Source of the DNA: SZUA-442 sp963753185
GTDB lineage: Bacteria > Actinomycetota > Acidimicrobiia > Spongiisociales > UBA5794
Length of the DNA: 64,000 nt
NCBI GenBank assembly: GCA_963753185.1
Contig: CAVWBO010000007.1
Location: 1,364,001-1,428,000, forward strand
Reading direction: 5' to 3'
Shown here piece after piece: positions 18,582-25,101 of this stretch; position 1 is the stretch's first letter, and the number at the start of each line of letters is the position of its first letter. Under the pieces are notes generated by a model. It had not been told where the DNA came from. It worked only from the letters and a program-made list of their open reading frames with translations, and searched no databases. Both the position numbers and the translations under genes were made by a program.

Positions 18582-20132
18582 TCAGAGCGGGATGTTGCCG
18601 TGTTTCTTGGGCGGAAGCGTCTCTCGCTTGTTGCGAAGCATCTCGAAGGACCTGATCAACCTCGGTCTGGTTTCGCGCGGTTCGATCACATCGTCGACGA
18701 GACCGTACTCGGCTGCGACGTACGGATTGTTGAAGCGCTCCTCGTAGTCCGAGACCAACGCCGCGCGTGTCGCATCCGGGTCTTCTGCCTCGGCGAGCGT
18801 CCTGCGATGGATGACGTTGACCGCGCCCTGGGCGCCCATGACGGCGATTTCGGCGGATGGCCAGGCGAACACGACGTCCGCTCGCACCGCACGCGAGTTC
18901 ATGACGAGGAAGGCTCCGCCGTATGCCTTCCTCAGGATGACCGTCACCCTGGGGACCGTCGCCTCAGAGAACGCATAGAGGAGCTTCGCACCGTGGCGGA
19001 TGATGCCGTCGTGCTCCTGGTCGACACCGGGCAGGAACCCCGGGACGTCGACGAGGGTCACCAGGGGGATGTTGAACGCATCGCAGAATCGGACGAAGCG
19101 CGCGGCTTTGACCGAAGCGTTGATGTCCAGGGTGCCGGCGAGCACGGCTGGCTGGTTCGCGACGATGCCCACCGTGTAGCCATCGAGGCGGCCGAGGCCC
19201 ACGACGATGTTGCCCGCGTAGTGCTCGTGCACCTCATAGAACTCGCCGTCGTCGATGATGCACTCGATGACGCTGCGAACGTCATACGGCTGGTTCGCCG
19301 AGTCCGGGATGATCGTCGTGAGATCCTCGTCCATGCGGTCGACCGCATCGATGGGGGTGAAGAACGGTGGAACCTCCATGTTGTTCGACGGCAGGAACGA
19401 CAGGAGGAACCGGATCTCCTCGAGCGCCTCGCGGTCATCTGCGACGACGAAGTGGGTGACGCCGCTGATGCTGGCGTGCGCATGGGCACCGCCGAGGTCG
19501 TCCATCGAGACCTCTTCTCCGGTGACGGTCTTGATGACGTCCGGACCGGTGATGAACAGGTGCGACGTCCCCTCCACCTGGTAGATGAAGTCCGTCAGTG
19601 CCGGGGAGTAGACGGCTCCTCCCGCGCACGGGCCCATGATGATGGAGATCTGGGGTATCACACCCGATGCTCGGACATTCCGTTCGAAGATCCTGCCGTA
19701 TCCGTTCAGGCCGAGCACACCCTCCTGGATCCTCGCTCCGCCAGAGTCCTTGAGCCCGATGATGGGGGTGCCGGTATCCATCGCGAGGTCCATCACCTTG
19801 CAGATCTTGTCAGCAACCACCTCGCCGAGGCTGCCCCCGAATCGGGTGAAGTCCTCCGCGAACACGAACACACTCCGTCCGTCGATCGTCCCCCACCCTG
19901 TCACGACGGCGTCGCCGAGAGGGCGCTTCTCACCGATTCCGAACGCCGTCTCCTGATGCCGCACGAAAGGGTCGATCTCCTGGAAGGAACCCTTGTCGAG
20001 CAGCACCTCGACACGCTCACGTGCAGTCAGCTTGCCAGCGTCGTGTTGGCGTTCGACGGCCCTCTGGTTCTCGGGCTCGAGGGACTTGGCCCTGAGCTCG
20101 CGGAGCCGCTCGATGTTCTTCTCTGTGCTCAC
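18582..20132 (-). CDS. acetyl-/propionyl-CoA carboxylase beta chain (carboxyltransferase)
   Basis: A 516-residue carboxyltransferase that moves the carboxyl group from biotin to acyl-CoA. The two crotonase-like halves are clear: N-half with KLTARERVEVLLDKGSFQEID, SGGARIQEGV and IMGPCAGGAVYSPAL; C-half with LVTLVDVPGFLPGVDQE, RKAYGGAFLVMNSR and WPSAEIAVMGAQGAVNVI. Length and motifs fit PccB/AccD5-type chains of actinobacteria. The residue that separates acetyl from propionyl preference is not something I can assign here. GTG 20132 is preceded by GGGAGG, so this gene has a normal leader. It is divergent from birA, whose product biotinylates the partner alpha chain. Confidence 0.93.
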   Translation of the reverse strand: MSTEKNIERLRELRAKSLEPENQRAVERQHDAGKLTARERVEVLLDKGSFQEIDPFVRHQETAFGIGEKRPLGDAVVTGWGTIDGRSVFVFAEDFTRFGGSLGEVVADKICKVMDLAMDTGTPIIGLKDSGGARIQEGVLGLNGYGRIFERNVRASGVIPQISIIMGPCAGGAVYSPALTDFIYQVEGTSHLFITGPDVIKTVTGEEVSMDDLGGAHAHASISGVTHFVVADDREALEEIRFLLSFLPSNNMEVPPFFTPIDAVDRMDEDLTTIIPDSANQPYDVRSVIECIIDDGEFYEVHEHYAGNIVVGLGRLDGYTVGIVANQPAVLAGTLDINASVKAARFVRFCDAFNIPLVTLVDVPGFLPGVDQEHDGIIRHGAKLLYAFSEATVPRVTVILRKAYGGAFLVMNSRAVRADVVFAWPSAEIAVMGAQGAVNVIHRRTLAEAEDPDATRAALVSDYEERFNNPYVAAEYGLVDDVIEPRETRPRLIRSFEMLRNKRETLPPKKHGNIPL

Positions 20133-20144
20133 CGGTCCTCCCGG

Positions 20145-20150
20145 TAGGCT
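20145..20150 (+). promoter_or_regulatory. -10 element TAGGCT of birA
   Basis: TAGGCT lies 37 nt upstream of ATG 20188. A purine-rich GGGGAGA shortly before the start serves as RBS, so birA would have a short 5' leader. Confidence 0.4.
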
Positions 20151-20187
20151 CTCCGGATACGGTCACTTCGACTCGTGGGGAGACCCA

Positions 20188-20877
20188 ATGGCTACACCAT
20201 ACGACATCGTCAGGGTCGCGGGCGTCGGTTCGACCCAAGACGAAGCGAGACGCCTCATCGGGACCGGGATCGACACCGTACTGGTCGTCGCGGACACGCA
20301 GGTCGCCGGCCGTGGTCGACAGGGGAGGACGTGGCTCGCACCTGACCAGGGGGTCTTCGCCTCGCTCTCGTTTTCGTGCGGGTGGCCTCCCGATCGGTTC
20401 CCTCTCGTCCCGTTGTGCGCAGGTGTCGCGGCACGGGACGTGGTCGAGTCCCTCGCGGGTGTTGCGGTTGGATGCAAGTGGCCGAACGACCTCGTGGTCG
20501 ACGGACGCAAGGTCGGGGGCCTCCTCGCAGAAGCCAGCGGCGACAGGATCACGATCGGCTGGGGTCTCAACCTGTGGTGGGCAGAGCCTCCTCCCTACGC
20601 AACAACACTCTTTCCAGCTCGACGGGAGGATGACCTCGCTGTGGACCTCGCGGGTGCGTGGGTCGATGCCCTCCTCGGCATGGTCGAACGGGGGCCTGAC
20701 GCCTGGCCGGTCGATGCGTACCGGTCCGCGTGCGTCACCCTCGGTGCGCAGGTGCGCTGGGACGGCGGCACCGGGATCGCTGCTGATGTGGACCACCGCG
20801 GGAGGCTCGTGGTCGACGGTCCAGACGGCATCCACGTTCTCGTCTCGGGTGACGTACACCTGCTCGAGCACGGCTAG
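20188..20877 (+). CDS. birA: biotin--[acetyl-CoA-carboxylase] ligase
   Basis: This 229-residue biotin protein ligase makes biotinyl-AMP and attaches biotin to the BCCP lysine of the carboxylase alpha chain. The catalytic signature GRGRQGRTW and the KWPNDLVVDGRKVGGLLAE block are intact, and the small C-terminal SH3-like domain follows (VRWDGGTGIAADVD...). There is no N-terminal HTH, so it is a class I ligase and not a repressor like E. coli BirA. The open frame reaches upstream to 19993, but ATG 20188 with GGGGAGA upstream starts the conserved part. It is divergent from the carboxyltransferase gene. Confidence 0.93.
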   Translation: MATPYDIVRVAGVGSTQDEARRLIGTGIDTVLVVADTQVAGRGRQGRTWLAPDQGVFASLSFSCGWPPDRFPLVPLCAGVAARDVVESLAGVAVGCKWPNDLVVDGRKVGGLLAEASGDRITIGWGLNLWWAEPPPYATTLFPARREDDLAVDLAGAWVDALLGMVERGPDAWPVDAYRSACVTLGAQVRWDGGTGIAADVDHRGRLVVDGPDGIHVLVSGDVHLLEHG

Positions 20878-20880
20878 CCT
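20875..20880 (+). promoter_or_regulatory. -10 element TAGCCT before the DLH-like gene
   Basis: TAGCCT overlaps the birA stop codon. It lies about 30 nt upstream of GTG 20910, which has CGGGAG as RBS. Confidence 0.35.
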
Positions 20881-20909
20881 GCGACGACGCGTCACCGCGG
20901 GAGACGATC

Positions 20910-21581
20910 GTGGCTGTTCAGGCCGGCGAAGGCACAGAAGACATCATCTACGGTTCGACGAGCGTTCCCGCAGGGCCACGTGTGTTCGGTGGATACCTCG
21001 CACGGCCCGACGGCCAGTACGAGTGGCCGACCGTGCTCGTATACGGCCCCGCCGCCTCCCCGACGTCGAGCATCAAGAACATCTGTCGCGTCCTCGCACG
21101 CCATGGGATCGCCGCGATGTCGCCCGATCTCGCCGGTGGTCCGGAGCCCGATCGGAGGATCGGGAGGGCCATCGCCAACTTCATCGGCGCACCGAACGGT
21201 GACTGGTCGAATGCCGAGTACGGGTTCGGCGTCGTCGCGTTCGGTTCGGGCGCGTCGGCTGCTGCCCGCCTCGCAGCAACCGACGCACGTGTCGTAGCGG
21301 TCGCAATCGTGGGGTCATCGCTCGACGACTCCGTCGTCGAGGACCTCGCCGTCGCTGCCACGCCTGTGCTCTTCATCGGAAGCCGCGGTGACGAAGAGGC
21401 GGACGTCGACAGCTCACTCGCACAGAGGGAGAGGATTCCGCAGGCGACGTTCGTGGTCTACGCGGACGGCGAGCACGGCTTCTGGAACGACGATGCCCCT
21501 GGCTTCAGGCCCGACCGGTTCGACGACGTCGTGGCGCGGCTGGTGGAGTTCCTGGCGTCCGAGCTCCCTGTGCGCATATGA
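20910..21581 (+). CDS. dienelactone-hydrolase-like alpha/beta-fold protein
   Basis: This 223-residue protein resembles the dienelactone hydrolase family of alpha/beta hydrolases. An N-terminal beta sheet is followed by the PTVLVYGPAASPTSSIKNICRVLARHGIAAMSPDL block, an acid loop near GSRGDEEAD, and a late histidine in DGEHGFWND. Where DLH enzymes have the nucleophile motif GFCFGG, this protein reads AFGSGA, so the nucleophilic Cys/Ser position appears to be Gly (a serine is one position later). It may be catalytically inactive or use a shifted serine. The start is GTG 20910. The stop overlaps the epimerase start (ATGA). Confidence 0.7.
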   Translation: MAVQAGEGTEDIIYGSTSVPAGPRVFGGYLARPDGQYEWPTVLVYGPAASPTSSIKNICRVLARHGIAAMSPDLAGGPEPDRRIGRAIANFIGAPNGDWSNAEYGFGVVAFGSGASAAARLAATDARVVAVAIVGSSLDDSVVEDLAVAATPVLFIGSRGDEEADVDSSLAQRERIPQATFVVYADGEHGFWNDDAPGFRPDRFDDVVARLVEFLASELPVRI

Positions 21582-22525
21582 CCTCACAGCGCGCCGTTGT
21601 CACCGGAGGCGCAGGGTTCATCGGATCCAACCTCGTCGACAGGTTGGTCGACGAGGGCATCGACGTCCTGGTCATCGACGATCTCAGCTCCGGGTCGCTC
21701 GCGAACCTGAAGGATTCCCGGTCACGAGGAAACGTGACGATCCACCAGATCGACGTCACGGATGATCGGGTCGTCGGCCTCGTGCGCGACTTCCGCCCGA
21801 ACTCGATCCACCATCTCGCGGCACAGATCGATGTTCGGCTCTCCGTGAGCGATCCTGTCCGTGACGCCCGCATCAACATCCTCGGAACCCTGAACATGCT
21901 CGAGGCCGCCAGGCACTGCGATGCCGAACGTTTCGTGTTCGCCTCCTCCGGAGGTGCGACGTTCGGTGACACCTTCAACATCCCGACACCCGAGACGCAG
22001 AAGCGACGCCCGGCGTCTCCGTACGGCGTCTCCAAGTACGTCGTCGAGGAGTACTTCCGCTACTACAGCGACACCTATGGGCTCGATTACGTGTCCCTCG
22101 GGTTTGCCAACGTCTACGGGCCGCGACAGGACCCGCACGGGGAGGCCGGAGTGGTCGCGATCTTCATCGGTGACCTCGTCGGTGGTCGACGTCCCACGAT
22201 CTACGGGGACGGCAGCCAGACGAGGGACTTCGTCTACGTCGAGGATGTCACCGATGCGATGCTGCGAGCATCGAGGATCGGTGGATCGAGGTACCTCAAC
22301 ATCGGTACGGGCGTCGAGACGTCCATCGCCAAACTCTTCGAAGTCGTGGTGGATGCGACGGGATCCGACATCGAACCCATCATGGCGGCGGGACGTCGTG
22401 GCGAGCAGCTCCGCTCATGCCTCGACGCAACGGCCGCGAGGGCGCACCTCGGTTGGGAGGCCTGGACCCCGATGCACGAAGGGATCGCCGAGACCGTCCG
22501 TTGGTGGAGGGGTGTGGCCCGCTGA
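21578..22525 (+). CDS. NAD-dependent sugar-nucleotide epimerase (GalE-like)
   Basis: A 315-residue short-chain dehydrogenase of the extended type. The Rossmann motif TGGAGFIGSNL is at residues 9-19, the DDLSSG loop binds the cofactor ribose, and the catalytic YGVSK motif is present, with the serine of FASSGGATFGD upstream. A late RDFVYVEDV block is the family's substrate region. The sequence is closest to bacterial UDP-glucose 4-epimerase/UDP-glucuronate epimerase-like proteins, and the exact sugar cannot be told. It would feed envelope glycan synthesis, consistent with the glycosyltransferases further downstream. It is translationally coupled to the preceding DLH-like gene by ATGA. Confidence 0.87.
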   Translation: MTSQRAVVTGGAGFIGSNLVDRLVDEGIDVLVIDDLSSGSLANLKDSRSRGNVTIHQIDVTDDRVVGLVRDFRPNSIHHLAAQIDVRLSVSDPVRDARINILGTLNMLEAARHCDAERFVFASSGGATFGDTFNIPTPETQKRRPASPYGVSKYVVEEYFRYYSDTYGLDYVSLGFANVYGPRQDPHGEAGVVAIFIGDLVGGRRPTIYGDGSQTRDFVYVEDVTDAMLRASRIGGSRYLNIGTGVETSIAKLFEVVVDATGSDIEPIMAAGRRGEQLRSCLDATAARAHLGWEAWTPMHEGIAETVRWWRGVAR

Positions 22526-22543
22526 CACAGAACGCAGCAGAGG

Positions 22544-23422
22544 TCACAACTCGTCGACGTGCCTTGGCCAGTCGTCCTTGAGCAGCCTCGACATGCTCCG
22601 ATCGGCGAGGATCCTTCCGTTCGTCTGGCATCCGGGGCAGTAGTTCGTCTCTCGCTCCGATGCCACGATGCGTTGGATCGGTGCGCCGCACACCGGGCAC
22701 GGTTGGCCGAACTTCCCGTGAACGGCCATGTCCGGATGGAACGCGGTCACCTTCGTCGGGAACCCATCCCCGGTCTCCTCGATCCGAATCCTGGTCCAGC
22801 GGTCGAGCTCCGCCCTCGTTGCCTCCCACAGCCGCGCGATCTCATCGCTGGTGAGGTTCGTGTTCATCTGCGTCGGCGACAACCTGGCTGCATGCAGGAT
22901 CTCATCGGCGAACGCCCCTCCGATGCCCGAGATGTTTCGGGCGTCCGTCAGGGCGCGCTTGAGGGTGTGCCTTCCCGTGAGGAGTGCCTCGGTGAAGCGA
23001 TCGAGGTCCGCCTCCGCCACCTCGATACCTCCGGGATCCACGGAAGGGAGGTCGGTCGTTGTGAGAACGGACAAGGATGCACGCCGCTTCGTTCCCGCTT
23101 CGGTAAGCACGAGGGAGCCCGACGAGAAGTCGAATGCCGCGAGGCCACCGCGACGAGATATCGGTTTGGGTTCGTCGCTCCACTGGAACCTGCCGGCGAC
23201 CATCAGATGAATGACCAGGTGGAGGTCACCGGACAGGTCGATGCTCACCCGTTTCCCGATGCGATGCACACCCTCCACGACTCGACCCCTCGCAGCGTCG
23301 ACGGGAGGATCGACCGTCCTCAGGAGCGAGAACGATGCGATCCGCACATCCTCGACAGCTCGTCCGACGATGCGTGGACGCAGGGCGTGGAGGTAGGCCT
23401 CGATCTCGGGCAGCTCAGGCAT
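22544..23422 (-). CDS. mutM: formamidopyrimidine-DNA glycosylase / Nei-family
   Basis: A 292-residue Fpg/Nei glycosylase that removes oxidised bases and cuts at abasic sites. MPELPEIE gives the catalytic P2 and E3 after Met removal. RIGKR carries the beta-hairpin lysine equivalent to K57. The H2TH region (NISGIGGAFADEIL) and a zinc finger with C242, C245, C262 and C265 are complete. Differences from classic Fpg (NTNLTSDEIARLW, terminal DDWPRHVDEL) suggest one of the actinobacterial Fpg-like paralogues, so the base specificity is uncertain. It follows cofE by 18 nt on the same strand and seems to be the last gene of a cofD-cofE-mutM operon. Confidence 0.88.
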   Translation of the reverse strand: MPELPEIEAYLHALRPRIVGRAVEDVRIASFSLLRTVDPPVDAARGRVVEGVHRIGKRVSIDLSGDLHLVIHLMVAGRFQWSDEPKPISRRGGLAAFDFSSGSLVLTEAGTKRRASLSVLTTTDLPSVDPGGIEVAEADLDRFTEALLTGRHTLKRALTDARNISGIGGAFADEILHAARLSPTQMNTNLTSDEIARLWEATRAELDRWTRIRIEETGDGFPTKVTAFHPDMAVHGKFGQPCPVCGAPIQRIVASERETNYCPGCQTNGRILADRSMSRLLKDDWPRHVDEL

Positions 23423-23440
23423 TGTGTCGACCGCGCCGAC

Positions 23441-24139
23441 TCATCGGAACAGATCCTCCTCGGCAGGGCGGATGAGGTCCGTCGCACGTCCATCCCCGCC
23501 GATGTGGAGGCCGCGCACGATCGCGACGGGAATGCCAGACGCCTTGCCCATGACGAGGTCGGCCGCGCCCGCCACCTCATCGACGACAGCGACCTCGGTG
23601 ACGTGGAGTTCGTTCCCGTGGGTGTCGCGTGTTCCTCGTAGGTCGTCGATGGCCTTGACGCCGCTCACGCCGATTGCGACATCGACGAGGCCCCTGCGCC
23701 ATGGCCGTCCGAATGTGTCCGTGATGATCACCCCGATCCTCGAGCCCGAAGCACGCTCGAGGATCATGCGCAGCCGGTGGGCGGAGCGATCCGGATCCAC
23801 GGGCAGCAGGACGGCCATGCCCTCGGCCACATTCGATCGATCGACAGCGGCGTTTGCGCAGATGAACCCGTGGCTGGTCTGTGCGATGACCAGATCGCCA
23901 CGGCGCCGCACGATGCGGACCGCCTCGGAGAGGACCAGTGTGCGGTACGCCTCCTCGTCCAGGATCTCGACGACCCTTCCTTCCTGCTTGGAGACGACCT
24001 TGTGCGTGACGACGACGACATCATCGTGCTCGAAGTGCTCACCTCGGCGTTCGAGCGCCGCCACGATCATCCCTGCCAGATCATCGCCGGCACGGACCTC
24101 CCCGATGCCGTGAACGCCGAAGACACGCAGCTCGGTCAT
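23441..24139 (-). CDS. cofE: coenzyme F420:L-glutamate ligase (CofE domain only)
   Basis: This 232-residue enzyme adds the gamma-linked glutamates to F420-0, using GTP. Recognisable blocks are VVVTHKVVSKQEGR, the ICANAAVDRSNV loop, and the metal and substrate region VIITDTFGRPWRRGLVDVAIG. Mycobacterial FbiB has a C-terminal FMN nitroreductase-like domain, which is missing here, so this is the stand-alone CofE form. The dehydro-F420 reductase step must be done by another protein if this organism follows the bacterial route. ATG 24139 overlaps the cofD stop, so the two F420 genes are coupled. Confidence 0.92.
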   Translation of the reverse strand: MTELRVFGVHGIGEVRAGDDLAGMIVAALERRGEHFEHDDVVVVTHKVVSKQEGRVVEILDEEAYRTLVLSEAVRIVRRRGDLVIAQTSHGFICANAAVDRSNVAEGMAVLLPVDPDRSAHRLRMILERASGSRIGVIITDTFGRPWRRGLVDVAIGVSGVKAIDDLRGTRDTHGNELHVTEVAVVDEVAGAADLVMGKASGIPVAIVRGLHIGGDGRATDLIRPAEEDLFR

Positions 24140-25056
24140 CGCATCCACCCGAGTATCCGAGCGACGAGGGCGGCCCCACCGTCCGTTCTGTCGATGCGCG
24201 TGGGTGCTGTGATCACGTCGACGCCGAAGGGTTCTCCCAGACCGATGTCGGATGCGTCGGACTCGTCGACGACGAGGGCGTCGATCCGGCCACGGTAGGC
24301 CTGGAGGACACCTGCCGTGCCCGGCGGCAGGCCCACGCCGCGCATGACGGTGTCCGCTGGTCCCTTGAGGGGTAGGCCTCCGAACAGTGGGCTCACCGCG
24401 ATCCTCCGCGGATGGTTGGCGACGGCCTCGTCGATGCCGTCGACCGCCAGGATCGGCCAGATCGACAGCGGGGGATTGGATGGGGCGATGACGAGGACGT
24501 CCGCGGACTCGATCGCCTCGACGACACCTGGTGCGGGCCGAGCACTCGCCGAACCGTGATACGCCACCGCTCGAACGGCATCCGAGTGACCCCTGTCCAC
24601 GAAGTAGGACTGGAAGTCGATCCAGCTCCCGTCGGCGACCTGGACCCACGTCCGGAGTTCATCGTCGGATGCGGGGATGATGCGGACGTCGGTCAGCCCG
24701 AGTGATGCGCAGAGACGGTCCGTGACGACGGACAGCGGTGTGCCGGAACTGAGCATGATGGTGCGTGCGAGGCAGAGGCCGAAGTCGATGTCGCCGAGCG
24801 TGAACGGGGTTTCGATTCCGTGCCGTGCGAGTTCGGTCATCACGACTGCCGTGTCCCCTGCGCGACCCCAGCCATGGGGGCCGACCACTCCTGCAAGGGT
24901 GTAGAGGACCGTATCAGGGTCGGCAGACACGTGAACGCCGTATCGTTCGGTGTCGTCGCCGACGTTGACGACGACGGTCAGCGAGCCGGGATCGAGGACG
25001 CCGCGAAGGGCAAGCGCCATCTTCGCACCACCGACACCCCCCGCCAGCAGCGTCAC
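24136..25056 (-). CDS. cofD: 2-phospho-L-lactate / phosphoenolpyruvate transferase for F420 (CofD/FbiA)
   Basis: This 306-residue transferase joins the Fo deazaflavin to the phospho-lactyl or enolpyruvyl group from the GDP-activated donor. The N-terminal LLAGGVGGAKMALALR motif, the VNVGDDTERYGVHVSPD-like loop (here SADPD), APSNPPLSIWPIL and VSPLFGGLPLKGPAD are all diagnostic of CofD. I start it at GTG 25056, directly before the first conserved strand; GTG 25101 or a longer form to 25245 is possible, but would run under the divergent GT2 gene. No clear RBS is visible. Together with cofE it shows the organism makes F420. Confidence 0.9.
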   Translation of the reverse strand: MTLLAGGVGGAKMALALRGVLDPGSLTVVVNVGDDTERYGVHVSADPDTVLYTLAGVVGPHGWGRAGDTAVVMTELARHGIETPFTLGDIDFGLCLARTIMLSSGTPLSVVTDRLCASLGLTDVRIIPASDDELRTWVQVADGSWIDFQSYFVDRGHSDAVRAVAYHGSASARPAPGVVEAIESADVLVIAPSNPPLSIWPILAVDGIDEAVANHPRRIAVSPLFGGLPLKGPADTVMRGVGLPPGTAGVLQAYRGRIDALVVDESDASDIGLGEPFGVDVITAPTRIDRTDGGAALVARILGWMR

Positions 25057-25101
25057 CCGATGATTGCCGTGCGGCGGATACGACTCCAGAATGCACCTCA
25101 C

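Noticed and set aside
18168..20147. 659-codon plus-strand open frame opposite the carboxyltransferase
   Set aside because: Antisense shadow of a gene with unambiguous carboxyltransferase motifs.
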